Virus record (IMG/VR): IMGVR_UViG_3300042516_004065
Span: 1-61,231 of that record
Strand: one strand, 5' to 3'
Source: a virus
DNA: 61,231 bases
How positions within the stretch are numbered: the first letter of the stretch is position 1; each line of letters starts with the position of its first letter. Both the position numbers and the translations under genes were made by a program. Under the pieces are notes generated by a model. It was given only the letters and a program-made list of their open reading frames with translations. It had not been told where the DNA came from and did no database searches. Shown piece by piece: positions 1 through 8,094 of the stretch.

Positions 1-157
1 CTATGATGGCAGCTCTTGGCAATTGCCGAAGGCTGTTGCCTCCACGTCAGCTAGCGGTTTTCCAACAAATCCAACTGATGGGCAGCTGCATTATGATAAA
101 TCTGCTCCTGGACTTTATATTTACAACGGCACCAGTGCTAGTTGGGTTGCCATTTAA
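1..157 (+). CDS. Tail-fibre-like protein, C-terminal fragment
   Basis: The reading frame is open from base 2 to a TAA at 155-157 and enters from outside the window, so only about 51 C-terminal residues are seen. The sequence is rich in Gly, Ser, Thr and aromatic residues and ends YNGTSASWVAI, a pattern typical of the tip of phage tail fibres (DGQLHYD...LYIYNGT...W). It lies directly before a plus-strand run of further fibre genes, which supports a virion role. The exact class of fibre cannot be told from this fragment. Confidence 0.7.
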   Translation, partial: YDGSSWQLPKAVASTSASGFPTNPTDGQLHYDKSAPGLYIYNGTSASWVAI

Positions 158-402
158 ATCTTATGGTTCATCATGTAGTCCCAAATTCGATCAAGCTTCT
201 GGTGAACAGCTTGCATCTCTCTGAGAAAGTCTTGCTTTAATACATAATCACGAATGATTGTATTTTCTAAACGATCATAGTTGGTTTCAATTTTTTCAAA
301 CCTGGTATTGATTCGCTCGTTAAAAGTTGAAAGTGATTTGGATAGCCCTGTAAATGCTGCTAATCCAGCAGTAATAGCTGCAATAATTATCTCAGGAGTC
401 AT
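154..402 (-). CDS. Small membrane and coiled-coil protein
   Basis: 82 residues. One hydrophobic segment lies near the N-terminus (about residues 4-20, IIIAAITAGLAAFTGL), followed by a charged helix with coiled-coil character and the C-terminal pattern DFLREMQAVHQKLDRIWDYM. It is convergent with the fibre gene to its left and overlaps its stop by 4 nt. I recall cyanophage hypotheticals of this shape. Topology (N-terminal anchor, cytoplasmic or periplasmic coiled coil) would fit a lysis accessory such as a holin or spanin-like factor, but that is inference. It is the only minus gene inside the left tail cluster. Confidence 0.65.
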   Translation of the reverse strand: MTPEIIIAAITAGLAAFTGLSKSLSTFNERINTRFEKIETNYDRLENTIIRDYVLKQDFLREMQAVHQKLDRIWDYMMNHKI

Positions 403-475
403 CTATACAAGACTAACCTCTAATTATTCTAAAGGATTTAACAACTTAGAATAAACCTAAGGCTCAGAGAAAGCT

Positions 476-880
476 GTGGCAACTCAGGTACAATTTAGAC
501 GTGGCTCTACCGGTGAGACTTCCGTTTTTACCGGAGCACTGGGTGAAGTTACTGTTAACACTTCAGAATTTACTTGTGTTGTACACGATGGAAGTACCGC
601 TGGAGGCTTCCCTTTGTTGCGCCAGGATGGCAGCAACATGGCACTGTCTCCAGGTAGTTTATCAAGCTGCGCTCTAAAGTTTGCTAATGATCCAAACACA
701 GGAATAATTAGCTCTGGCCCTGATCAACTGTCTCTTGTAACCGGTGGTGTTGCGCGAGTTACAATAGATTCATCAGGCACCTCAACTGTTGTCGGTAATC
801 TTATTGTTACCGGTAGTATTACAGCACTAAGTGGCCTTATTCAAGGCGACGTGATCCCTTTGATTTTGGCTTTAAGTTGA
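476..880 (+). CDS. Tail-fibre protein with VQFRRG N-terminus
   Basis: 134 residues, GTG start. It opens with VQFRRGST and continues GALGEVTVNTSEFTCVVHDG, the N-terminal signature common in cyanophage tail-fibre and baseplate-associated proteins. A later module (PNTGIISSGPDQLSLVTGG) also occurs in the 590-residue neighbour (SNTGIFSPGADQIGLATAG), so the two proteins share a repeated building block. It would be a virion surface protein. It is followed after 1 nt by the next gene, so the two are probably co-translated. Confidence 0.75.
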   Translation: MATQVQFRRGSTGETSVFTGALGEVTVNTSEFTCVVHDGSTAGGFPLLRQDGSNMALSPGSLSSCALKFANDPNTGIISSGPDQLSLVTGGVARVTIDSSGTSTVVGNLIVTGSITALSGLIQGDVIPLILALS

Positions 881-881
881 C

Positions 882-1223
882 ATGGCAAACACTTTTAAGC
901 ACGCTACGAAATCAAATGTTGTTACCGATCTTATAAGTAACTCCACAACAAACATTTTTACAGGCGTTGCAGGCAGTTCAAATATTATCTTGAGTGTGTA
1001 TGCTTCTAATAAAACAGGAAGCAGTGTAACCGTTGATTTGTACTTGGTTACTACCACTGGCGATGATGTTTACTTGTTAGCAAACGCGCCAGTTCCAGCA
1101 GGTTCTTCTTTGGAACTGACTGGAGGAACAAAGATTATTGTTGAAGCATCTGATACATTACGTGCTCGATGTAATACAGCAACATCGTTAGATCTATGTG
1201 TTAGCTACCTTGAGCAAACATAA
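882..1223 (+). CDS. Virion-associated beta-rich protein
   Basis: 113 residues, beta-strand-rich with alternating hydrophobic and Thr/Ser residues and no catalytic motif. It begins 1 nt after the previous fibre gene. It resembles in length and pattern the minus-strand protein at 41920-42279 (both have an N-terminal Thr-rich stretch, a central IFxGV or IFCANV segment and a DSLRAxA or DTLRARC motif near residue 90). This makes a small virion or adhesin-accessory paralogue pair plausible. Function not known. Confidence 0.65.
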   Translation: MANTFKHATKSNVVTDLISNSTTNIFTGVAGSSNIILSVYASNKTGSSVTVDLYLVTTTGDDVYLLANAPVPAGSSLELTGGTKIIVEASDTLRARCNTATSLDLCVSYLEQT

Positions 1224-1235
1224 GAGGTATAACAG

Positions 1236-3008
1236 ATGCCGTACATTGGTAATGATCTTCAAGTAGCTTTTCCTAGCTACACATCTATTGATGATATTAG
1301 TTCTAGTTTTAATGGAGTTTTAAAAACATTTCCATTAAGGGTTTCAGGTTCTGCGCCAGTACCTTTTCCAATTAATCCACAGCAGTGTTTAATTTCTGTT
1401 AACAATGTTGTACAAAAACCTGATCCAACAGGAACTACAGGTTTTAATTTAGTTGGAACCAATATTGTTTTTGCAACAGCACCTACTGCTGGCTGGAATT
1501 TCTTTGGCGTTATTCTTGCTGGTGCTGATTATGTTACTGCAGGAACAAAGTTCCCAACAGGTAGCGCCTCTGTTCCAAGCATCACATTTGAAGGAGATAC
1601 TGATACTGGTGTTTATAATGTTTCTCCTAATGAATTAGGATTTACAACTGGCGGTGTTTTAAAATCTTCTATCAACAGTGCTGGACAATATTTAGCATTA
1701 ACAGGTTCCGCTGCAGCACCTATTTATAGCTTTAGTAGTGACAGCAATACTGGTATCTTTTCTCCAGGTGCAGATCAAATTGGTCTTGCTACTGCGGGTA
1801 CAGCACGTATTCAATTTGATAGCAACGGTGCATTAGGTTTAAGCGGTGCTAACTACGGAACCAGTGGCCAAGTTCTAACTAGTAATGGTTCAGGTTCTGC
1901 GCCAACTTGGCAGAACATTGCAACGTCTGTTACTGCATCAGGAAACAACACCTTTACAGGTGCGAATACTTTTCAAAATGCTTCTGGTCAAACATTTGTT
2001 AGTGCTTTAACAACACACGATGGTATCAATATTAATGGAGGAGGTGCTGGTAGTTCTTCTTATCGGATTAGCGTTGCTCCAAACACGTTAACCGCTAACC
2101 GTGCTGTTTATTTTCCTAATCAAAATGGAGATATTTTAGTTGCCGGTAACGCATCAATTGTTAATGCTGATATTAGCGCAACCGCTGGCATTGCTTTTAG
2201 TAAGTTAGCTTCATTAACCAGTGCACAAATACTTCTTGGTGACGCTTCTAACGTTGTAACAGCAACAGCTGTTACCGGTGACATTACTATTAGCAATACT
2301 GGTGTGACTGAAATTAGTGCAGGAGTTATTGTTAATGCTGATATCAATGCTTCTGCTGCTATTGCTCATAGTAAGTTAGCAAGTATTACTGCTGGAAGTG
2401 TATTAATTGGTAACGTTTCTAATGTTCCAACAGCAACTGCTATAACTGGAGATATTTCTATTGATAGTAGTGGTGTAACAGCAATTGGTTCTGGAGTTAT
2501 TGTTAATGCTGATATTGATGCTTCTGCTGCAATTGAAGGAACAAAAATTGTTGCAGGTACTACTAGTATTCGCGGCACGCTTCAATTAACTGATAGTACT
2601 TCTAGTACAAGTACTACAACTGCTGCTACGCCAAACTCAGTTAAAACAGCATACGACCTCGCAAACGCCGCCCAACCCAAGGTCCGCTCCGTAACCGCTG
2701 GAGCCACAACAGGCACATTGACACCTAACAGTGCCACCACTGATTTGTTTGTGGCTGAAGGTCTAACTGGCTCCATCACACTGGCAGCGCCAACAGGAAC
2801 ACCAACGAATGGCCAGCGTCTAATGCTCCGCTTTAAAGACAATGGCACGGCACGTGGTATTACCTGGACAACTTCATCTACAGGATTTAGAGCCCTTGGC
2901 ATCACACTTCCCACAACAACAGTAGCTGGTAAGGTAACATATGTAGGTTGCGTTTACAACACAACTGATTCTTTTTGGGATGCTGTTGCTTCTACTACTC
3001 AGGCTTGA
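1236..3008 (+). CDS. Large repetitive tail-fibre protein
   Basis: 590 residues. Low-complexity Gly/Ser/Thr/Ala composition with internal repeats: the NTGI-SPG-DQ-GLATAG module near residues 130-190, then about three tandem copies of a unit with IVNADI.A.AAI..SKLAS and SNVxTATAxTGDI at about residues 300-430. The C-terminal 110 residues differ (GTxTLTPNSATTDLFVAEGL, then a GTARGITWTT segment) and resemble a fibre-tip domain. No enzymatic motif. Presumed distal tail fibre involved in host attachment. The matching tandem repeats at DNA level lie near 2150-2550 and could allow recombinational length variation. Confidence 0.75.
   Translation: MPYIGNDLQVAFPSYTSIDDISSSFNGVLKTFPLRVSGSAPVPFPINPQQCLISVNNVVQKPDPTGTTGFNLVGTNIVFATAPTAGWNFFGVILAGADYVTAGTKFPTGSASVPSITFEGDTDTGVYNVSPNELGFTTGGVLKSSINSAGQYLALTGSAAAPIYSFSSDSNTGIFSPGADQIGLATAGTARIQFDSNGALGLSGANYGTSGQVLTSNGSGSAPTWQNIATSVTASGNNTFTGANTFQNASGQTFVSALTTHDGININGGGAGSSSYRISVAPNTLTANRAVYFPNQNGDILVAGNASIVNADISATAGIAFSKLASLTSAQILLGDASNVVTATAVTGDITISNTGVTEISAGVIVNADINASAAIAHSKLASITAGSVLIGNVSNVPTATAITGDISIDSSGVTAIGSGVIVNADIDASAAIEGTKIVAGTTSIRGTLQLTDSTSSTSTTTAATPNSVKTAYDLANAAQPKVRSVTAGATTGTLTPNSATTDLFVAEGLTGSITLAAPTGTPTNGQRLMLRFKDNGTARGITWTTSSTGFRALGITLPTTTVAGKVTYVGCVYNTTDSFWDAVASTTQA
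2150..2550 (+). repeat. In-gene tandem repeat of the fibre
   Basis: Imperfect direct repeats inside the 590-residue fibre gene. The run ggagttattgttaatgctg occurs at about 2322 and 2494, and a related copy (attgttaatgctgatat) at about 2157. Each encodes IVNADI followed by an Ala/Ser-rich block. Spacing is about 165-170 bp. Confidence 0.7.
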
Positions 3009-3016
3009 TTAAGAAC

Positions 3017-3166
3017 ATGAAAATTGATTTTGAATTTAATACTAATTACGGAGTATTCCGTGATGCACTGTATCTTGATGATGATCATCAATATACTCAA
3101 GATGAGATTAACGCAATGAAACAAGAACGTTTTAATCGTTGGCTTGCTTTAATTGAAAACTCTTAA
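3017..3166 (+). CDS. Small acidic conserved phage protein
   Basis: 49 residues from the ATG at 3017; the upstream in-frame extension runs into the fibre gene and is not needed. Sequence pattern YGVFRDALYLDDDH...EINAMKQERFNRW. I recall short cyanophage tail-cluster proteins with the same YGVFRDALYL and MKQER motifs. The function is unknown; position between two fibre genes suggests a chaperone or accessory of fibre assembly. Confidence 0.65.
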   Translation: MKIDFEFNTNYGVFRDALYLDDDHQYTQDEINAMKQERFNRWLALIENS

Positions 3167-3181
3167 CAGAAGGCATAAATA

Positions 3182-5206
3182 ATGGCTAATCGTTACTGGG
3201 TTGGCGGTACTGCAAACTGGGATGGAACTGCAGGCACAAAGTGGGCAACTACATCAGGAGGTGCAGGAGGTGCTTCAGTTCCAACCACTGCTGACGATGT
3301 ATTCTTTACTTCTAGCTCTACAGGTTCATGTAATATTGCAACAGGTAATACGGGTGCTAAAAGCATTAACTGCACGGGTTTTACTGGCACATTAACGGGA
3401 TCATCTGACATTACAGTTGCTGGCGGCATAACGTTAGTAACTGGAATGACATATAGCTATACCGGAATAACAACTTTTACAGGAACTGGAACATTAATTA
3501 GTGCTGGCAAGTCACTTGCAGCTATTATTGTTTCGGGTGCAGGAATTACACTTACACTAGGAGACGCTCTTTCTTGTAACGGTAATTTTTTTGTTAATGA
3601 GGGAAATTTTAATACTGCTAACTATTCTTTTACTTGTGCTGGTTCAATTACTTCTTCAACTGCAAACTTACGATCTATTAGCCTTGGTTCCAGCACAGTA
3701 ACACTTACTAGTGGTGGTATAGATTTTTCTCCTTCAACAAATTTAACATTTAATGCAGGGACTTCTCAAATTAATCTAAGCTCATCAGTCACTATAGATA
3801 GTGGCGGCATGACTTTCTACAATGTTTCATATACTGGTACTACAAGTGGAATTAGGTCAATCAGTGGTTCAGCTACTTTTAATAATCTTACTCTAACAGC
3901 TCCTTCTTCAGGCGTAATGCAATTAAGTATTAGTTCTGATCTAACAGTTAATGGAACTCTTACTTGCGCTGGTGCCAGTTCTATTCGACGTAATTTTATC
4001 AGAAGTAATACAATTGGTACAAACCGAACTATTACAGCTGCTGTAGTTTCAGCTAATGATTGTGATTTCCGAGATATTACTATTGCTGGTGCTGCTGCCC
4101 CTATTTCACCAACGCGAGGAGGCAATTGCGGCGGCAATAGCGGCATTACATTTCCTGCTTCCAAAACTGTTTATCGTGTAGGTACAAATACTACGTGGGC
4201 TGGGTCTGGTTCGTGGGCAACAAGCTCAGGAGGAGCTGGTGCAGATACTAATTATCCGCTTCCTCAAGATACTGCGGTTATTGATAATTCTACTACCTTG
4301 ACCGGGACACTTACAGTTGACGGTGTTAATATCAGCGCACTTGATTGTTCAAGCCGTACAACAGGAATTACTCTTAATTTTAATGCAGCTAACAATATAC
4401 ACGGCAGCTTTACACTTGGTTCAGGAATAACAGTTAGTGGAACATCAACTCAAACTTTTGTTAATAGAAATTTAATAAACTTAGTTACTGCAGGTAAAAC
4501 AATTACATTTCCAATAGAAATAGAGGCTGTTGGAGGAACAGTCCAACTTGGTGATGCATTTAATAGCAACTCTTCAGTTTTTGTTAGTTATGGAACATTC
4601 AATGCAAACAACTACAATGTAACATGTAGTGGTTTTCTGCTTACTGGAGTCACGACTAGAACAGTTACAATGGGTAGCGGACTTTGGACGCTAACAGGAA
4701 CAGCTACTGTTTGGTTAGCAAGCACTACAGTTAATTTAACATTTAATAAAAATACAGCTAATATTCTTTTATCAAATACTTCAACAAGTGCAAGAACTTT
4801 TAGTCCTGGCAATCTTGCCTATAACAAATTAACTATTGGTGGAAGTACTGGCACATCAACAACAACTATTAGTAGTGGAACATGTTCTTTTACAGAACTT
4901 GCTTCTACAAAAACAGTTGCTCATACTATTTTATTTAGTTCAGACATTGGTACTATTGATACTTGGTCAATAACTGGCACCATTGGAAATGTAGTTACTG
5001 TTAACAGCACAACAACTACGCGTCGAAACTTTTATCTTACTAACGCCACTTCAGGTATTAACTATTTATCTGTTTCTAATATTGGAGAACTTAACGGCAG
5101 TAAATTTGCTGTTGGGGTTAATTCTACTGATGGTGGAAATAATTTTAATGTTTACTTTAGTGCTCTTCCCCAACCGCCAAATACCATGTTTCTGATGTTT
5201 TACTAG
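3182..5206 (+). CDS. Long beta-rich adhesin or tail-fibre protein
   Basis: 674 residues, extremely rich in Thr, Ser, Gly and Asn. It consists of two similar halves: the first starts YWVGGTANWDG and has WATTSGGAGG near residue 23; the second restarts near residue 325 with VGTNTTWAGSGSWATSSGG. Both continue into repetitive beta-helix-like sequence, so an internal duplication is likely. Presumed surface-exposed host-binding or glycan-binding fibre. No catalytic residues recognised. The next gene, the lysin, begins 65 nt later. Confidence 0.7.
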   Translation: MANRYWVGGTANWDGTAGTKWATTSGGAGGASVPTTADDVFFTSSSTGSCNIATGNTGAKSINCTGFTGTLTGSSDITVAGGITLVTGMTYSYTGITTFTGTGTLISAGKSLAAIIVSGAGITLTLGDALSCNGNFFVNEGNFNTANYSFTCAGSITSSTANLRSISLGSSTVTLTSGGIDFSPSTNLTFNAGTSQINLSSSVTIDSGGMTFYNVSYTGTTSGIRSISGSATFNNLTLTAPSSGVMQLSISSDLTVNGTLTCAGASSIRRNFIRSNTIGTNRTITAAVVSANDCDFRDITIAGAAAPISPTRGGNCGGNSGITFPASKTVYRVGTNTTWAGSGSWATSSGGAGADTNYPLPQDTAVIDNSTTLTGTLTVDGVNISALDCSSRTTGITLNFNAANNIHGSFTLGSGITVSGTSTQTFVNRNLINLVTAGKTITFPIEIEAVGGTVQLGDAFNSNSSVFVSYGTFNANNYNVTCSGFLLTGVTTRTVTMGSGLWTLTGTATVWLASTTVNLTFNKNTANILLSNTSTSARTFSPGNLAYNKLTIGGSTGTSTTTISSGTCSFTELASTKTVAHTILFSSDIGTIDTWSITGTIGNVVTVNSTTTTRRNFYLTNATSGINYLSVSNIGELNGSKFAVGVNSTDGGNNFNVYFSALPQPPNTMFLMFY

Positions 5207-5271
5207 CAATTGTGGTTGATAGGCGGGTGAAAATACAGAGTAGATAAAATGAACGCAGCATCTAGATTGCT

Positions 5272-6510
5272 GTGAAGATTTCTGAAACTGGCATTAACCT
5301 AATTAAAAGTTTTGAAGGGTTATGCCTTGAATCCTATCTTTGTCCTGCTGGTGTATGGACAGTTGGTTACGGTCATACCGGAGATGATGTTACTCCAGAG
5401 ATGAGTATTACGGAAGATCGTGCTAATAAAATGTTACGACGTGATCTTGTTAAATTTGAACAAGGTGTTGACCTTTTAATTACGGTACCTTTAAATCAAC
5501 AGCAATTCGACGCCCTGGTATCTTTTGCTTTTAACTGTGGTCTCAATGCATTAGAAAATTCTACCTTACGCAAACGACTTAATAATAAAGAAGATCTTAA
5601 TAAAGTAGCTCAAGAAGAGTTACCTAAGTGGGTTAAAGGCGATGGCGTAGTGCTTCCTGGTCTTGTAGAACGACGCAAAAAAGAAGTTGAATTGTTTACT
5701 TCTGGTGCTGAACTTAAACCTTTAGAGACAATTGATATTCGCTGTGTTACTAATACATTTTTAAAAAAAGAACCCGTTCCTAGTAGTGAACTCAAACTAA
5801 ACCAACGTGTTCCCATTAAAAAAGATCGGGAATACAGAGATGTTCAAGTTCTAGAAAAACGCGCTAAACACACCAAACTGTTACTCCCCTGGGGTCTTGG
5901 TGTCTGGTGGGCATTTGATGAGCACTGGTACGGCCTTGGCGGCGCTATGGCAAAGCCTCTAGAAAAAGCAGAGGTGGTTTATGACGGATTGATTTTGCCT
6001 GTTCCTTATCAATCCCAGCGTGATAATTACAGAGATGCTGGCCGCACCTGCTTCTCTTCTAGTTGCGCGATGGCAGCAATGTACTTGCGACCAGGTTCTG
6101 TATCCAATGATAACGAGTACATTAAGAAAGTTTTTGCTATTGGTGATACCACAGAAGCTTGGGTGCAAGTCAAAGCACTACAAGGTTTAGGTTTAAAAGC
6201 AACCTTTAAACAGAACGGAAACATTGAAGATCTGAAACAGCGTATTGATCAAGGCTTTCCATGTCCTGTTGGAATTCTGCATAAAGGCCCAGCTAATGCG
6301 CCTACTGGTAGCGGGCATTGGATTTGCGTCATTGGCTATGAAGAGGAGAAGCAACGCTTTGTGGTCCACGACCCCTGGGGTGAAATTGATAACTACAGCG
6401 GCACCTATATCAATACCAACGGTGAGCGATTACGGTATAGCTACAACTTGTTCAAACGTCGTTGGACTGTTGATGGCCCAAATACTGGTTGGTGGATTGA
6501 TCTTAAATAG
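5272..6510 (+). CDS. Two-domain lysin: GH24 lysozyme plus C39-like peptidase
   Basis: 412 residues, GTG start. Residues 1-145 are a GH24 (T4-lysozyme-like) domain: E15 of SFEG, C24 and T30 fit the E-x8-(D/C)-x5-T catalytic arrangement, followed by GYGHT and LNQQQFDALVSFAFNCG. Residues about 150-235 are a linker. Residues 236-412 look like a C39-family papain-fold peptidase: Q249, C260 (GRTCFSSSC), H349 (GSGHWICVIGY) and D367 (VVHDPWG) fit the oxyanion Gln, Cys, His, Asp set. It would cleave peptidoglycan glycan strands and possibly peptide cross-links. There is no signal peptide, so export needs a holin, or the protein is virion-borne; its place at the end of the tail cluster allows both. The fusion is unusual; the GH24 call is firmer than the peptidase call. 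Confidence 0.88.
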   Translation: MKISETGINLIKSFEGLCLESYLCPAGVWTVGYGHTGDDVTPEMSITEDRANKMLRRDLVKFEQGVDLLITVPLNQQQFDALVSFAFNCGLNALENSTLRKRLNNKEDLNKVAQEELPKWVKGDGVVLPGLVERRKKEVELFTSGAELKPLETIDIRCVTNTFLKKEPVPSSELKLNQRVPIKKDREYRDVQVLEKRAKHTKLLLPWGLGVWWAFDEHWYGLGGAMAKPLEKAEVVYDGLILPVPYQSQRDNYRDAGRTCFSSSCAMAAMYLRPGSVSNDNEYIKKVFAIGDTTEAWVQVKALQGLGLKATFKQNGNIEDLKQRIDQGFPCPVGILHKGPANAPTGSGHWICVIGYEEEKQRFVVHDPWGEIDNYSGTYINTNGERLRYSYNLFKRRWTVDGPNTGWWIDLK

Positions 6511-6539
6511 GTTATTATCTGCTTAGATCTAGTAACGCC

Positions 6540-6758
6540 ATGTCTGCTATTACATCTGAACTGGAAACAGGATTGAATGCACAGTTGAAAACTCTTGCGG
6601 ATGAAATCCGTGCAACAGAGGAAAAACTGCTACGTACTAAAGAAGGTTACCTTAAGGTTCAAGGCGCTCTTGAGATTCTTGCGATTATCAATCAGCGCCA
6701 ACAAGCAGCTGATGCAGAAGCTATTCAAGCAGCTATTGGAGATATCGGTGCAGACTAA
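6540..6758 (+). CDS. Small coiled-coil protein
   Basis: 72 residues, almost wholly helical with heptad-like Leu/Ile spacing (LNAQLKTLADEIRATEEKLL). Ends in DIGAD. Its stop overlaps the start of the next gene by 1 nt (TAATG), so the two are likely coupled. No domain recognised. Cyanophage tail and lysis clusters often carry such short coiled-coil proteins. Confidence 0.7.
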   Translation: MSAITSELETGLNAQLKTLADEIRATEEKLLRTKEGYLKVQGALEILAIINQRQQAADAEAIQAAIGDIGAD

Positions 6759-6997
6759 TGCTAGGTGAGTTTACAAAGGGACGGTATCGTGCTTTGGAGT
6801 TAATTGCAGACTATGTTCGGGAACCGTCCCGTGAACTCCGTCTTAATGCTATTGTCTGCGATGTTAGTGATGAAGACCTGCGGTGGGTAACAGAACGTGT
6901 GCATCATTTCCTGTTGAAGTTATTAGAAGATGCAGACTATGACCCAGCAGATTATGATAACGATCTGTTTTTAAAAGAAATTGGTTTCATTGATTAA
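6758..6997 (+). CDS. Small acidic hypothetical protein
   Basis: 79 residues, acidic C-terminus (LLEDADYDPADYDNDLF). Overlaps the preceding gene by one base. Helical prediction by eye, no motif recognised. Its stop lies one base before the 3' end of the oppositely oriented tRNA-Pro. Confidence 0.65.
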   Translation: MLGEFTKGRYRALELIADYVREPSRELRLNAIVCDVSDEDLRWVTERVHHFLLKLLEDADYDPADYDNDLFLKEIGFID

Positions 6998-7071
6998 TCG
7001 GGATAGCAGGATTCGAACCTGCGGCCCTCTGCTCCCAAAGCAGATGCGCTACCAAGCTGCGCTATATCCCG
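6998..7071 (-). tRNA. tRNA-Pro (anticodon TGG)
   Basis: Read on the minus strand it folds as a full cloverleaf: 7-bp acceptor CGGGATA/TATCCCG, anticodon stem CTGCT with loop TTTGGGA (anticodon TGG), T arm GCAGG-TTCGAAT-CCTGC, and discriminator A. No CCA is encoded. It is transcribed against its plus-strand neighbours and lies 4 bp from the tRNA-Leu, so both probably share a minus-strand transcript. Confidence 0.95.
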
Positions 7072-7072
7072 G

Positions 7073-7157
7073 TGGTAGGAGCGGTGGGACTTGAACCCAC
7101 AAGGTCGAGACCAACGGATTTTAAGTCCGCAGCGTATACCAATTCCGCCACGCTCCC
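7073..7157 (-). tRNA. tRNA-Leu (anticodon TAA), CCA encoded
   Basis: Minus-strand cloverleaf with acceptor GGGAGCG/CGCTCCT (one G-U pair), a type-II variable arm, anticodon loop CTTAAAA (anticodon TAA) and T arm GTGGG-TTCAAGT-CCCAC. Unlike the tRNA-Pro, a 3' ACCA follows the acceptor (7073-7076), so the mature tail is templated. tRNA-Leu(TAA) is a frequent tRNA in phages with A+T-richer codon use than their host. Confidence 0.95.
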
Positions 7158-7228
7158 TGGCGACTACAGCTTAGCAGGTAGTACAGGTTTGTGCACCCTA
7201 ACCTGATGTTAGGAATCATGAACATCTC

Positions 7229-7606
7229 ATGTTTCATTGTGAGAACGATCTTTTAGTTAATCTCATTGTCTTAACTCCTAAGAGTGCTCGCAAGAAATTC
7301 AGAGAATCTATATTTGAAGCCTGGGAATGGAAGTGCGCCTACTGTGAAAAACAACTGTGTAATCGCACTGCAACCATTGATCACATTGTTCCTAAACATA
7401 AAGGTGGACACAACACTCGCAACAACCTAGCGTGCTGCTGTACATCCTGCAATAAATCAAAAGCATCAGAGCTTCCTTTTTGCTGGTTTAAAAAAGGACA
7501 TCCATTGTACACTGAGGAAAGGGAAAGTAAAATTAAACAGTGGTTAGAGCAAAAACCACAAACAATCTCTTTATTTAATGTTCCTGATCTTGTTGTAAGC
7601 GCATGA
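7229..7606 (+). CDS. HNH endonuclease
   Basis: 125 residues. HNH/ParA-McrA-like fold: zinc knuckle CAYC (about residues 39-42), core DHIVPKHKGG with the catalytic His, then NNLACCCTSCN and a closing NKSKAS. Cuts DNA with a metal ion; a free-standing homing endonuclease or packaging-related nuclease are both possible. It is not inside an intron: neighbours are intact. Its stop overlaps the next start (ATGA at 7603-7606). Confidence 0.85.
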   Translation: MFHCENDLLVNLIVLTPKSARKKFRESIFEAWEWKCAYCEKQLCNRTATIDHIVPKHKGGHNTRNNLACCCTSCNKSKASELPFCWFKKGHPLYTEERESKIKQWLEQKPQTISLFNVPDLVVSA

Positions 7607-7797
7607 TGTTTTCAGAAGATACAACAGAGCCAGGTAAAGCTTTTCTTAAAAGTTTTGTGCGTAAAGATTTTCCTTTACCAGAAGAGAATTTAAGGGAAAC
7701 CCGTGATAACCGTTGGCCAACAGACTGGCAGCGCATTGCACAAGGGCAGCCGGATATGACTGTCTCTGGTGAAGAACGCCGCTCTAATTACATGTAA
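7603..7797 (+). CDS. Small hypothetical protein
   Basis: 64 residues (ATG at 7603, or 7606 as second in-frame ATG). Overlaps the HNH stop by 4 nt. Hydrophilic, with FVRKDFPLPEENLRETRDNRWP; no known domain. Likely translated by coupling with the HNH gene. Confidence 0.55.
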   Translation: MMFSEDTTEPGKAFLKSFVRKDFPLPEENLRETRDNRWPTDWQRIAQGQPDMTVSGEERRSNYM

Positions 7798-7801
7798 TGC
7801 C

Positions 7802-8089
7802 ATGGCAGACCATGCAAAGGCCAAGCGGTTAGCTAAGGAGCGGATGGCCTGCAATAAACCACAGCGTACCCCTGGGCACCCCACCAAATCACATGTAGTC
7901 AAGGCGTGCGAGAATGGAAAAGAAAAGATCATTCGCTTTGGCCAGCAAGGTGTTTCTGGCTCACCTAAAAAACAAGGTGAATCAGAAAGCTACCGCAAAC
8001 GCAGAGAAAGTTTTAAAGCACGTCATGCTAAAAACATTGCCAAAGGAAAAATGTCAGCTGCTTATTGGGCAGATCGTGTGAAGTGGTAA
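7802..8089 (+). CDS. DUF6321-like basic protein
   Basis: 95 residues from ATG 7802; a longer start at 7769 would overlap the previous gene. Strongly basic, with IRFGQQGVSG near residue 50 and the C-terminal block FKARHAKNIAKGKMSAAYW, which I associate with the phage DUF6321 family. This family is common in marine and freshwater phages, function unknown; the charge suggests nucleic-acid or virion packaging contact. Five bases separate it from the Dps gene. Confidence 0.7.
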   Translation: MADHAKAKRLAKERMACNKPQRTPGHPTKSHVVKACENGKEKIIRFGQQGVSGSPKKQGESESYRKRRESFKARHAKNIAKGKMSAAYWADRVKW

Positions 8090-8094
8090 CTGCT

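Noticed and set aside
3-224. Plus ORF of 73 codons at the left edge
   Set aside because: The frame starting at base 2 gives a fibre C-terminus; the other frame is out of register and Cys/Leu-rich.
2582-2914. Minus-strand ORFs inside the fibre genes (for example 110 codons here)
   Set aside because: They lie antisense to strongly supported fibre genes and have biased, Val/Ala-rich shadow composition.
2975-3016. N-terminal extension of the small tail protein at 3017
   Set aside because: It runs through the end of the fibre gene; the ATG at 3017 gives the conserved-type start.
6998-7157. tRNA region as an integration site
   Set aside because: No integrase gene or duplicated tRNA end was found; the tRNAs look complete and functional.
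7229-7606. Group I intron hosting the HNH genes
   Set aside because: Neighbouring genes are intact and there is no split gene or intron-core structure at 7229, 14384-15494 or 55453.
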